Assembly (NCBI RefSeq): GCF_900107995.1
Contig: NZ_FNUM01000004.1
Location: forward strand, 1-64,000
Reading direction: 5' to 3'
DNA: 64,000 bases
Source of the DNA: Alcanivorax sp. DSM 26293
GTDB taxonomy: Bacteria; Pseudomonadota; Gammaproteobacteria; Pseudomonadales; Alcanivoracaceae
A program made the translations under genes and the position numbers. Under the pieces are notes generated by a model, which was not told where the DNA came from, did no database searches, and was given only the letters and a program-made list of their open reading frames with translations. This document shows, in pieces, positions 16,846 through 25,161 of this stretch (positions are counted from its first letter, which is position 1; each line of letters opens with the position of its first letter).

Positions 16846-17670
16846 TTATTCACTATCATCACATTCACTCTGGCAACAGCAGGCACTGTTGTTCTTTTTT
16901 CGCTCTGGGAAAACCCCACGCCGGGCTAGTTCCAATTGCGCTCTAAAGTCCTCATTATCCCACTTCTCTTCGACCTTTCTCGACACCCTCTCAATCTCAT
17001 CAAGGCGGCCATTCTTCGCCAGAATCGCGACCATAGTTTGGATCTCTTCAGAGAAACTTTCATACGCATAGGCTTCCATTTCGCCATCCTTAGCACCCGG
17101 AACATCAAAGTTACTTACAACGTCCAGCTGCATCAGCTGCATATCCAGCTCTCTCTCTGAGTCAAGATATTTCCCTACCAGGGTGTACTTCTCAGCATCT
17201 ATTAATGCCTGACGAGCCAAATTGGAAACCTTCTCCGCCAAACGCCCATCATTTCTGTCTAGCCACTCAAAGAGAGCAATTGTTCGCTCCTCATTGCCGA
17301 GAACCTCATTGATAGATTCAAAATCATGAAAGACAGAATAAATATCGCCACCATCTTTGATTTCATCCTCTGCCTTATCAACAAAGTATTCCAAAGCGAC
17401 TAACGCATCAGGGTACTTAGTGCCCAAACAGCGCCAGTCGCTCAAGGCATATGACAGCCTAACTCCAGATAAAGAAAGCTGGTAATCAAGCGCGTATTGA
17501 TGAAACCAGATATGTTTTCTCAGAGCCTCCTCGTATTTACCGTCTTTATGGGCCTGCAAGGCTTCATCAAACACCTTATCAGGATCAGAGTAAGCGTCTC
17601 TCTCGACCTCCACCCCATCACCACAACCCACCAAAAAAAACAAGAAAAGCAACCCCATTAATAACTTCAC
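16846..17670 (-). CDS. Predicted lipoprotein with helical repeat-like body
   Basis: The 274-aa product begins with a lipoprotein signal peptide whose lipobox LVGC puts the acylated Cys at residue 16. The mature part is acidic and helical, with a segment AHKDGKYEEALRKHIWFHQY that resembles one TPR unit. It ends in a Cys-rich tail (ACCCQSEC). No enzyme motif is seen. Base composition is AT-richer than the backbone, and it sits between duplicated terminator copies, which suggests acquisition. The outer-membrane location is inferred. Confidence 0.68.
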   Translation of the reverse strand: MKLLMGLLFLFFLVGCGDGVEVERDAYSDPDKVFDEALQAHKDGKYEEALRKHIWFHQYALDYQLSLSGVRLSYALSDWRCLGTKYPDALVALEYFVDKAEDEIKDGGDIYSVFHDFESINEVLGNEERTIALFEWLDRNDGRLAEKVSNLARQALIDAEKYTLVGKYLDSERELDMQLMQLDVVSNFDVPGAKDGEMEAYAYESFSEEIQTMVAILAKNGRLDEIERVSRKVEEKWDNEDFRAQLELARRGVFPERKKNNSACCCQSECDDSE

Positions 17671-17859
17671 TTTACCCCCTGCTTCACTCTGAACAACGAC
17701 TTATTCTGGAGAACCGACTTACAGCCAAAAGGGGACACGCACAGACTTGGCAAGAAAACCCATCAGTTAACTCACCAACAAAAATTAGCGCCCGTCAGCG
17801 AATAGCCATCTCGGATGTAAGAAATTTTCCAATATGTGAGTGTCCCCGATTTTGCCCCT

Positions 17860-18171
17860 TCAATAAATAACAATAGCGATAACAATCACAGCAAGATGAA
17901 GAATAAAAGAAACAACCCTCTCTAGACTTAGCTTACCTTCCCCCGGGATCTGCGATGTCATTAAATACATGGGCCTATCCGTTAAAAAAGATAAGACTTC
18001 ATTCACTGCAACAAACAAACCAAAAAGAAGAACAAAGAAAATCACAAGGTTATCTTTTTCAACCCAAATAATCGACAACAAAGCGGATATCAAGAATGAA
18101 GCCTTGCAACCACAAAATGAGCTTTTATTCATTTCAATCAGGCCTACCAGGTCAGGTATTCCAATTCTCAT
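17860..18171 (-). CDS. Small membrane protein, unknown
   Basis: Up to 103 aa; an internal Met 14 gives 90 aa, and neither start has a clear ribosome site. About three hydrophobic helices are visible: FLISALLSIIW, VIFFVLLFGLFVAV and a C-terminal ILHLAVIVIAIVIY. I recognise no family. It is AT-rich like its neighbour lipoprotein. Confidence 0.5.
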   Translation of the reverse strand: MRIGIPDLVGLIEMNKSSFCGCKASFLISALLSIIWVEKDNLVIFFVLLFGLFVAVNEVLSFLTDRPMYLMTSQIPGEGKLSLERVVSFILHLAVIVIAIVIY

Positions 18172-18223
18172 AACTTTATCGCACTCGATGGGAAATGGGA
18201 GATCTGACCCTCACGTACTAAGA

Positions 18224-18257
18224 ATGCCCTTGTCTTCGTTTGGAGCAAGGGCATTTT
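18224..18257. terminator. Second copy of the speE-type terminator
   Basis: ATGCCCTTGTCTTCG from 18224 and AAGGGCATTTTCG near 18247-18258 repeat the stem of the speE terminator. The T run is interrupted, so it is weaker. The preceding GGGAAATGGGAGATCTGACC repeats text at 16799. Confidence 0.65.
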
Positions 18258-18353
18258 CGTTTAGATATACCGACCACTAAGAGCTTGAAGAGCACGGGGA
18301 AAGACCTAACCCTCATTTACTCTCCCATTATCCATGCACATGGTTTGGTTTTT

Positions 18354-21272
18354 TTAATCTTGGCATATGACCCTAACGCCATTTCCAGTTGTGTCTTTAA
18401 TATAAGTGAAGCAGCTCCCCAATATTGTTAATTGGTCGTCAGTAATCAAAGACTTCCTTACCGCAGGTTGGATAATGTTAAAATTAACAACCACATCGCA
18501 ATGATGGCTTTTTAGCCGCAGCTCATCAATATCATCAATTGTCCCTTTCAAAACACGCTCAAATCCCGATGCAATGCTTTTCTGGTACCTGTATATCATT
18601 TGAGAGAATATTTTGTCTGCACTGTGGGCCCATTTTAGCGACCTGACTGCCTGCCCTGCTACGACATCAAGATCTGACACTCTCGCGCCTGGCTTATCCT
18701 TTCTGTTCATATATTTACAATGATACAAATCAACAAATATCTTATTGCCACTTTCCTTAATTCCTATCAGGTCTGCAATTTCTCTACTTCCATCATCATT
18801 AAAAATGATATCGTAATCATTTTCTATTTTTTTAAATGCGTACCACTGAACAGTGTTTTGATTATTATTTTTCCCCATAGACTCTTTTGAAATATCTATA
18901 TCACCCCAGTCCCATGTTTGAATCTGTTCAAGTGGGATCTTAGTGTTTATCGAAGCCGGGCTAAAGTATCTGTAGTTTCCATCAATAATCTCTCCTTTAT
19001 TGGTCATTAAAAACAAAGGATGCTCATTTAAGAAGTCCTCTAGGTGCACGGGGTCCACCCCTTGAGTAATATCAATATCCTTTGCTTTGTATCTAAATCC
19101 ATCCTCTTCAAGAATCAGGCTAATATAGTGCTCTTCATTATTTGCTGTTATTGATATCTCTATACGCGTATCTTCTATTATTTTTAGATCACTAATTTCA
19201 ATATCCTCAATAAGATGAGGATTGCTATCTATAATTAGCTTTATCTTTTTTTCTGTCTCGACCTTTATATCATTAGGCCAATCCCAAAAGGTTATATTTT
19301 TCGGCCAGCATGAAGTGATTTTTTCTGCACGCATTGTATTATGGAGTATGCTCTCCATGGTAATATTTTCGTCATTAATTTTTTCTGATACCTTATCGCA
19401 CCAGTCAATCCAATAGTCTATGCCATCAGCATTCATTTCCCACAGCTTCCCCTTATGGGAGCACCCAATGCTAGTCGGCTTCCCCTCCTCAAAGCCTGTC
19501 GAAAAAATATTCGATTTTATCGAAGTACCTTTTTCAATTTCAGATATAACTTCTTTTATATCCGTCCCCACATGCATTGTGAATCTAAGATTTCTTCGCG
19601 CTCTATTTAGACCTACATTTTGAATTTTCAATCTATCAATGTTGTACAGTGAACGAAACAGGACCTCCCCTCTAATTCTTTTATAGCCTTTAGTAATTTT
19701 TTTTATTAACCTATCTCTTGTTTTTTCATTTCCTGAGCAGTGAACAAAAAGCGTCTCATGCTCATTTTTATAGTAAGCAACAAGAAGGTCCCACGAGGTA
19801 TTTTTTATTTCTGATGTTTTCGCCCACTCCGGACTTTGTTCGTGCCTTATTGCAGCTATTAATATTTTCTTGTCTTTGCTTATTGATTTATACTCAATAT
19901 AAGAATCTTTAAAACTTAAATCATTAAAATTATCAGGATCCCAATTTGATATTTTTACTCTATATGCAATCGCGCTTATCTTAGGGTTTGGATTTATCTC
20001 AAATATCTCTGAGTTATCATGTGACTCTGAAAACCCCGACATCAGCTCATCTTTCTTTATTTGTCTTTCTATCTTTTCTTTGCTGATATTTTTTACTATT
20101 TTCCCCCAATCCGATGATTCTCTATAAAGATTTGATATCTGCTTTTCCGTTTTCTGGTTTGCGATATTTGCGACAAACTTTGAACTACCAAGCTTGCTTT
20201 GCGTTCTTGTGAGCCTGCCTATAAATTGAAGTGTTATATTAGGACTTCTGTGCTGATCATGCAGTGCCGCAATTTTCAATTCAGGGAGATCAAACCCTTC
20301 CCCAAGCATGTTCACGCAAACAATTATTCTATGCTTTTTTTCTCTTATATCTGCCAATGCTTTTGCTTTTTCTCCAGAATTGCTATGTATTAATATTGGA
20401 CTTAAATCTGAATATTTTTTGTATATTTCGTATATTGATCCCGCCTTCTTTTGGGTGCTTGCTCTAGCTATTAATATATGATTCTTCCCTTCGCTTAAAT
20501 CCGACCTCAGAAGACTCACAGCTTTTTCTGCTATTACCTCGTCTGATTTTTCAGGATTGTATTCTCTGACAGAATGAAACTCTATTTCTTGGAAATAACC
20601 ATCCTTTTGCGCTTCAGACAAAGGATAGTTAAATATTATTTTTCCTCCAATATCCTGCCCATCTTCTCTGAATGGTGTTGCAGTGAACTGAAGGCACGGC
20701 TTTCCATTAAATGCTATTTTTATATCTCTCCATGTTCTAGCTGCTGCGTGATGAGCTTCGTCTATTACTAAATGACTAAATATTTTTGTGAACTCCTGCA
20801 AAGTTTCTTCGCCAAACAAAGATGTCGTTGCGGGAGTTGTCACAACAATATTTGCCTCTCTTAAGCGGGCAAGTTGATCGACAGATATATTCCCTGTGAT
20901 CGTTTCAACTATGGGATTTAATATTTTTTCATCTACCGCATTGATATCCCTTAATGTCTTTAGACATTCGAGTTTTTCTTTTGTCTGGGTTCTCAAAGCG
21001 TCTGTTGGAACAATTATCAGTGTTCTTTCGAATTTCCCTGCAACAATTATGGCTGCTGTTGTGTCAGTTTTACCTGTTCCCGTTGGCATTACGATCGTTG
21101 CTGTTGTTCTAGGGGAGCTTATCAGGTGTGCTAGTGATGAATGGATTGCGGCCAACTGGGGTTTCCTAAAGCCTTTTTTATCGCTCTTTTTTGATGCGGC
21201 CATGAAGCGTATACTATTATTTCTCCAAGAGTTAATAACGGTTTCATAATCATTCGTATCTTGAAAGCCCAT
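18354..21272 (-). CDS. DEAD/DEAH helicase fused to a C-terminal nuclease-like domain; putative defence protein
   Basis: A 972-aa SF2 helicase. Walker A PTGTGKT is near residue 64, DEAHHA near 170 and SAT-like FTATPF near 200. The second RecA domain has GEGFDLP and the arginine-finger motif QFIGRLTRT. A long middle region follows (CSHKGKLWEM). The C-terminal domain near residues 830-880 shows EIADLIG and VDLYHCKYM then GARVSDLDVVAGQAV, like a PD-(D/E)xK nuclease with His at the usual Glu position. The gene is very AT-rich compared with the backbone. Helicase-nuclease fusions of this size are common single-gene anti-phage or restriction-like systems; that role is inferred. GAGGTGGG precedes ATG 21272. 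Confidence 0.78.
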   Translation of the reverse strand: MGFQDTNDYETVINSWRNNSIRFMAASKKSDKKGFRKPQLAAIHSSLAHLISSPRTTATIVMPTGTGKTDTTAAIIVAGKFERTLIIVPTDALRTQTKEKLECLKTLRDINAVDEKILNPIVETITGNISVDQLARLREANIVVTTPATTSLFGEETLQEFTKIFSHLVIDEAHHAAARTWRDIKIAFNGKPCLQFTATPFREDGQDIGGKIIFNYPLSEAQKDGYFQEIEFHSVREYNPEKSDEVIAEKAVSLLRSDLSEGKNHILIARASTQKKAGSIYEIYKKYSDLSPILIHSNSGEKAKALADIREKKHRIIVCVNMLGEGFDLPELKIAALHDQHRSPNITLQFIGRLTRTQSKLGSSKFVANIANQKTEKQISNLYRESSDWGKIVKNISKEKIERQIKKDELMSGFSESHDNSEIFEINPNPKISAIAYRVKISNWDPDNFNDLSFKDSYIEYKSISKDKKILIAAIRHEQSPEWAKTSEIKNTSWDLLVAYYKNEHETLFVHCSGNEKTRDRLIKKITKGYKRIRGEVLFRSLYNIDRLKIQNVGLNRARRNLRFTMHVGTDIKEVISEIEKGTSIKSNIFSTGFEEGKPTSIGCSHKGKLWEMNADGIDYWIDWCDKVSEKINDENITMESILHNTMRAEKITSCWPKNITFWDWPNDIKVETEKKIKLIIDSNPHLIEDIEISDLKIIEDTRIEISITANNEEHYISLILEEDGFRYKAKDIDITQGVDPVHLEDFLNEHPLFLMTNKGEIIDGNYRYFSPASINTKIPLEQIQTWDWGDIDISKESMGKNNNQNTVQWYAFKKIENDYDIIFNDDGSREIADLIGIKESGNKIFVDLYHCKYMNRKDKPGARVSDLDVVAGQAVRSLKWAHSADKIFSQMIYRYQKSIASGFERVLKGTIDDIDELRLKSHHCDVVVNFNIIQPAVRKSLITDDQLTILGSCFTYIKDTTGNGVRVICQD

Positions 21273-21680
21273 CAGCCCACCTCTGTTACATTTTTTTAAT
21301 ATCTAATACGTTATTAACTTCCGCGCGCAATTAAGGGCAGGTCTTACCCTGTGCGCCGAGCCAAAGAAGAAAAATAATGGCGGGAGCCAGCCGCAGGCCA
21401 GCATAAAGATAAACAGACAGGCATCCCTTCCCCCGATTCGCTTTCGCAGGCCACGCCACCCTGGCTGACCGGTTTTTATTTGTGATCCAGCTCCGAATCT
21501 ACACAATATCTGCGTATAAGGAAACGCGCAGGGAAAGCAATTGATAATTGATAGTTGAGAATTGATAACGAAAAAGCAAAACCCGCAGCCCCCAGCTATT
21601 CACCCCCTTACTCCATACCTATCTCGCCCCCTTCGCTTTGCGAGCTAAGCTCCAACGGAAGAGGGATGAGGGCTGGGTGG
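21273..21680. other. Gene-free interval at the right end of the second accessory region
   Basis: 408 bp with no supported gene. It includes the helicase leader, a degenerate heptamer array at 21541-21568 and a half copy of the family C repeat (TTCGCTTTGCGAGCTAAGCT near 21629). GC content rises to backbone level through it, so the accessory boundary is probably here. Confidence 0.5.
21541..21568. repeat. Degenerate heptamer array, four units
   Basis: The units read TTGATAA, TTGATAG, TTGAGAA and TTGATAA. They keep 7-bp spacing like the other arrays in this window and mark the right edge of the accessory region. Confidence 0.6.
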
Positions 21681-22688
21681 CTAGGCTTCCGGGATCACCG
21701 CCGGTTTATCCAGGAACAGGGCGGTGCGGATCAGGTCCACGTAGATCTGTTCCTTGCCGCCGTGGCTGAGCAGGGACAGGGATTCGCCGTTGTGCAGGTT
21801 TAGCTGGATCTGGCTGTTGACGAAGCTTCGTTCGCCGGTGGTGAGTACCTGGTTGAGCTGGACGGATTCCACTTCATTGAACGCCAGGGTGCGGTTGTCG
21901 CCGGGCAGGGTGATGGTTTGCTGGCGTCGGTCCAGGCGGGCGTTGCTGGTGGTGGAGAACAGCACGAACAGGCCGGCCAGGGTAAACGCTTGCATGGTGC
22001 CGCCCCATGTCATTTGCGAGAAGGGAATATGGGACACGAACAGGGCATCGGCAATGTAGTAGAGCTCCACCGCCAGGCCGCCTTGGGGAGCGATGATAAA
22101 GGCCAGCCCCATGCCCTTGAGTGCCCGGCTGCGGGTGATGCGTAACAGGTCGGCCTTGACCGGTTTGATGCGGGCGGTGACGAAGTTGCTGCCACCGCGA
22201 ACCGGCGCCGCATTATTGCGGTAGGCACCGGGGTCGAGCAGCAGGCCGGGGATGTCGCGGGGGTTGCTTGCCAGCCACTGCTTCTCTTCCCGGGTAAGCG
22301 CCTTGCTGGGGCGTACCAGCAGGCAGAACGCCAGCACCACCATGGCGATACCCAGAAAGGCATACCCCAGCCAGGTGCGCAGTAAGCCGCGATAGAGCTG
22401 GGTGGAGTGGGTTTGCTGGCCGTCGACGACCGTATCCAGGCGACCGAGCGTTTTCTGCAGGTGGGCAATCAGCCAGCGATCGTGGTCGCTAAGAGTGGGT
22501 TGGGCCTGGGTGCGAGCAATGCGGTCGCGGATTTCGTCGACCTTCTGCCGTTGTTGCTGCTGGCTTTCCTGCATCATGGTGATGGCGCGCTGCTGGGCCT
22601 GCCATGAATCCCTAGCCTTGCTGACCGCGCCGCCCACCACCATCGCGACAAAGGCGGCAAATAATACTCCGTAAACCCATTTCAGCAT
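21681..22688 (-). CDS. Membrane protein of unknown function with coiled-coil N-terminal region
   Basis: 335 aa. An N-terminal TM helix (about residues 4-22) is followed by a Gln-rich coiled coil of about 70 residues. A second TM (about 117-138) and two more helices (about 200-255) come next, then a soluble C-terminal PH-like segment with RRQQTITLPGDNRTLAFNEV. ATG 22688 is chosen because the hydrophobic start follows it directly. I recognise no family. It is the first backbone gene after the helicase insertion. Confidence 0.7.
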   Translation of the reverse strand: MLKWVYGVLFAAFVAMVVGGAVSKARDSWQAQQRAITMMQESQQQQRQKVDEIRDRIARTQAQPTLSDHDRWLIAHLQKTLGRLDTVVDGQQTHSTQLYRGLLRTWLGYAFLGIAMVVLAFCLLVRPSKALTREEKQWLASNPRDIPGLLLDPGAYRNNAAPVRGGSNFVTARIKPVKADLLRITRSRALKGMGLAFIIAPQGGLAVELYYIADALFVSHIPFSQMTWGGTMQAFTLAGLFVLFSTTSNARLDRRQQTITLPGDNRTLAFNEVESVQLNQVLTTGERSFVNSQIQLNLHNGESLSLLSHGGKEQIYVDLIRTALFLDKPAVIPEA

Positions 22689-22866
22689 CAGCCCGCATCC
22701 GTCAACGACAAAAGATCGGCGACGATAGCAAATAGTTGCGTATTTTGCAGGCACGGCATCGCAATGGGTGCGCGCGACGTTGGCCGGGACTGGTGGAAGG
22801 TTAAGGGTTGGCCACAAACGGCGATGGAGGCATTGCTGTTTGCGGCCTTATCAATCGGATCGCCGG

Positions 22867-22893
22867 TTCGCCATGCAAGCATAGCTCCTACAG
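22867..22893. repeat. Half copy of a family C-type repeat arm
   Basis: TTCGCCATGCAAGCATAGCT matches the arms at 32943-33030 with no partner arm nearby. It lies in the gap between the membrane protein gene and the isomerase. Confidence 0.6.
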
Positions 22894-22946
22894 AGGCAGG
22901 CTACGTCCGCACCGGCCATTCGACTGCTGTTTTTTGATTTTCGCTA

Positions 22947-22974
22947 TTAACTATTCACTGTTAACTATTAATTG
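22947..22974. repeat. Degenerate heptamer array at a stop codon
   Basis: The units read TTAACTA, TTCACTG, TTAACTA and TTAATTG. The last unit contains the TAA stop (22968-22970 on the minus strand) of the isomerase gene. Confidence 0.7.
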
Positions 22975-23558
22975 CCTTTGACTGCTTCTTCCACAAAATC
23001 CAGCCGATCCTGCCCGAAGAACATCTCGTTGCCCACGAACATTGTCGGCGCGCCAAACACGCCCCGTTTTACCGCTGCTTCGGTGTTGGTCTTGAGCTGT
23101 TCTTTCACTTCGTCGCTGGCGGCTTTTTCCAGCCAGGCTTGTGCATCCAGGCCGGCGTCGGTGAGCACGCGGGTGATTTCTTCCGGCTCGGAGAGTTTGC
23201 AGGGCTCGCGCCACATGGCGTTGTAGAGGGCGGTGATCACCGCATCCTGTTCCGGGGTGCCGATGGCGGCGGTGATGATGCGCATGGGGGTGATGGTGTT
23301 CACCGGGAAGTGCGGGTTCATGGTGAGCGGCACCTGGTAGCGCGCTGAGTAGCGGGCAAGGTCGCGCATCATGTACATGCCTTTGGCGGGCACGGCACCG
23401 GGCGGGTTGTTGCCGGTGGCCTTGAAGATGCCGCCCAGCAGAACGGGCACATACACCAGCTCGGCGCCGGTGCGCTCGCACAGGGCGGGCAGTTGGCTCC
23501 AGGCCAGGTAGGCAGTGGGGCTGCCCACGTCGAAGAGGAATTCGATTTTTTGGGTCAT
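22968..23558 (-). CDS. 2-hydroxychromene-2-carboxylate isomerase family protein (DsbA-fold, GST kappa-like)
   Basis: The 196-aa protein begins IEFLFDVGSPTAYLAW, the conserved opening of HCCA isomerases with the glutathione-activating Ser. It ends with GVFGAPTMFVGNEMFFGQDR, the cis-Pro loop of the thioredoxin fold. HCCA isomerases act with glutathione in naphthalene-type catabolism, but many members have other roles. The nearby HxlR/SDR pair may be related. Its stop codon lies in a heptamer array. Confidence 0.88.
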   Translation of the reverse strand: MTQKIEFLFDVGSPTAYLAWSQLPALCERTGAELVYVPVLLGGIFKATGNNPPGAVPAKGMYMMRDLARYSARYQVPLTMNPHFPVNTITPMRIITAAIGTPEQDAVITALYNAMWREPCKLSEPEEITRVLTDAGLDAQAWLEKAASDEVKEQLKTNTEAAVKRGVFGAPTMFVGNEMFFGQDRLDFVEEAVKGN

Positions 23559-23581
23559 GGGTTTGGTCCTTTCAGGAATTT

Positions 23582-23650
23582 CCGTAGGAGCGTCGCTGGC
23601 GGCGCGATTACAGACGTTGGGTTATCGCGCCGCCAGCGACGCTCCTACGG
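23582..23650. repeat. Palindromic intergenic repeat, family A copy 2 (perfect 27-bp arms)
   Basis: Left arm 23582-23608 begins CCGTAGGAGCGTCGCTGGCG; right arm 23624-23650 is its exact complement, with a 15-base loop. It lies between two minus-strand genes, just 5' of the isomerase. Confidence 0.9.
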
Positions 23651-23660
23651 CAGAATTTTG

Positions 23661-23709
23661 GTGTCGCGTGTCGCGTGTCGCGTGTTGCGTGTTGCGTGTT
23701 GCGTTGTTC
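23661..23709. repeat. Heptamer tandem array GTGTCGC/GTGTTGC, seven units
   Basis: Three GTGTCGC units, three GTGTTGC units and a terminal GTTGTTC variant. The array reaches the stop codon (23708-23710) of the SDR on the minus strand. The internal C-to-T switch shared by consecutive units suggests recent duplication. Confidence 0.85.
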
Positions 23710-24433
23710 AAAACGTCTCCATCCACGGGCGCAGATCGATTTCGTGGGTCCAGGCGTCGCGGGGTTGTTGGTGGAGCATCCAGTAGGTGTCGGCGATATG
23801 TTCCGGGTTGAGGATGCCATCCTGATCCTTTTTGGCATACAGGGCCGGGAAGGTGTCGCGGATAAAGGCGGTGTCGATGGCACCATCAATGATGGGGTGC
23901 ACCACGTGGATACCTTCCGGTCCCAGTTCCCGGGCCATGCTCTGGGCCAGGGCGCGCAGGGCAAACTTGGCACCGGCGAAGGCAGAGAACCCCTTGCCAC
24001 CCCGCACCGAGGCGGTAGCGCCGGTGAAGATGATGGTGCCCTTGTGGCGCGGCACCATCACACGGGCGGCTTCGCGACCGGCCAGGAAGCCGGCGAAGGC
24101 TCCCATTTCCCAGACCTTGCGATAGACCCGGGCGGTGGTATCGCGGATGGGAAAGAACACGTTGGCACCGATGTTGAACACCACCACGTCCACCGGCCCC
24201 ACTTCATCTTCGATGGTGTCGAACAGCGCGATCATCTGGTCTTCATCGCGGGCGTCGCAGCCGAACGGACGGGCCTTGCCGCCGGCCTGTTCGATCTCCT
24301 GCACCAGGGGCGCCAGGGCGTCTTCAGTACGGCGGGTGACGCAGACGGTGTAGCCTTCGCGGGCAAAACGTTTGGCGATGGCACCGCCGGTGGCATCACC
24401 GGCACCGATCACGACCACGGCGGATTCAGGCAT
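23708..24433 (-). CDS. SDR-family protein lacking the catalytic tyrosine
   Basis: A 241-aa SDR with cofactor loop GAGDATGGAIA at residues 10-20 and an asparagine-loop equivalent VVFNIGAN. At the YxxxK position it reads FAGAK (F152, K156), so the general acid is missing, although the Ser region TGATASVRG is kept. Either an atypical reductase or a non-catalytic subfamily; related proteins with the same FAGAKFALRALAQS stretch are known to me. It is divergent from the HxlR regulator, with two operator-like repeats between. ATG 24433 follows GGAGG. Confidence 0.82.
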   Translation of the reverse strand: MPESAVVVIGAGDATGGAIAKRFAREGYTVCVTRRTEDALAPLVQEIEQAGGKARPFGCDARDEDQMIALFDTIEDEVGPVDVVVFNIGANVFFPIRDTTARVYRKVWEMGAFAGFLAGREAARVMVPRHKGTIIFTGATASVRGGKGFSAFAGAKFALRALAQSMARELGPEGIHVVHPIIDGAIDTAFIRDTFPALYAKKDQDGILNPEHIADTYWMLHQQPRDAWTHEIDLRPWMETF

Positions 24434-24466
24434 ATTGCCTCCTGGTATTGGCAGGGCGCATAGTTG

Positions 24467-24505
24467 GTTCCCATTTGGAACTTATAGTCGGTTCTTTTTG
24501 GGAAC
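24467..24505. promoter_or_regulatory. Two operator-like repeats GTTC-N7-GAAC between the SDR and hxlR genes
   Basis: GTTCCCATTTGGAAC at 24467-24481 and GTTCTTTTTGGGAAC at 24491-24505 share the dyad GTTC-N7-GAAC with centres 24 bp apart. They lie in the divergent gap, between the two starts. Binding by the adjacent HxlR protein is the natural inference. Confidence 0.7.
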
Positions 24506-24548
24506 GGGTCAAGCCGGTATGATCAGAACACGTACCCGGAGGTTCATC

Positions 24549-25022
24549 ATGCGCTGGCAAGACATCGATCAACAGCCCTGCTCCCTGGCCCGCACCCTGG
24601 CCATTATCGGCGACAATTGGACGCTGCTGGTGCTGCGCGACTGCTTTATGGGCGTGCGCCGCTTCGATGATTTCCAGCAACGGCTGGGCGTCACCCGCCA
24701 TGTGCTCAGCGACCGACTGCGCAAGCTCACCGAGGGCGGCGTGCTGGACAAGGTGGCCTACCAGGAGCGCCCCCTGCGCCATGAATACCGGCTCACCGCC
24801 ATGGGCAAAGAACTCTACCCAGTGATCGTGCACCTGGCCCAATGGGGCGACAAGCACCTGGCCGGCGAGCACGGCGCCCCCCTTATTCGCTACCACCGCC
24901 AGTGCGGCGAACCCCTGGAAGCGCAACTGCAATGCAGCCACTGCGGCGACACGGTGAAGCCCACGGATATTCGGGTGGAAGAAAACCCGTATTGGGCGGG
25001 GCAGATTTTAGTGAACAGTTAA
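24549..25022 (+). CDS. HxlR-family transcriptional regulator
   Basis: A 157-aa winged-helix regulator with the HxlR signature ALAIIGDNWTLLVLRD-like core (residues 16-31), RRFDDFQQRLGVTRHVLSDR and the wing RPLRHEYRLTAMGKEL. It ends with a possible metal-binding CSHCGD segment. HxlR proteins sense aldehydes, quinones or redox state. ATG 24549 has GGAGG 8 bp upstream. Its last codons and TAA fall in a heptamer array, giving the tail VNS. Confidence 0.88.
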   Translation: MRWQDIDQQPCSLARTLAIIGDNWTLLVLRDCFMGVRRFDDFQQRLGVTRHVLSDRLRKLTEGGVLDKVAYQERPLRHEYRLTAMGKELYPVIVHLAQWGDKHLAGEHGAPLIRYHRQCGEPLEAQLQCSHCGDTVKPTDIRVEENPYWAGQILVNS

Positions 25023-25031
25023 TAGTTAACT
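25011..25031. repeat. Heptamer array across the hxlR stop codon
   Basis: The units are AGTGAAC, AGTTAAT and AGTTAAC. They encode the C-terminal VNS and stop of the HxlR protein. Confidence 0.7.
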
Positions 25032-25065
25032 GCTCGCGGGAAAGGTTTTCTTTGCCTGCAACCAT

Positions 25066-25098
25066 AGAGGCCGCGCCCATCGCTGGGACGCGGCCTCT
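25066..25098. terminator. Hairpin between convergent hxlR and lysR genes
   Basis: AGAGGCCGCG (25066-25075) pairs with CGCGGCCTCT (25089-25098); loop of 13. A very similar hairpin stands at 31455-31484, so this is a repeated terminator-like element. No long T run follows. Confidence 0.5.
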
Positions 25099-25133
25099 AT
25101 GCTTTGGGCAACACTGGCGCGATACCGCGCGCT

Positions 25134-25161
25134 GTTAACTATTCACTGTTAACTGTTAACT
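25134..25161. repeat. Heptamer array across the lysR stop codon
   Basis: The units are GTTAACT, ATTCACT, GTTAACT and GTTAACT. On the minus strand they encode the tail QLTVNSE and stop of the LysR protein. Confidence 0.7.

Noticed and set aside
21303..21506. 67-codon minus-strand frame in the gap after the helicase
   Set aside because: No ribosome site or similarity; the region looks like a composition transition zone.
16655..25161. Reading the heptamer arrays as a CRISPR array
   Set aside because: The period is 7 bp with no spacers and no cas genes; these are simple tandem repeats.
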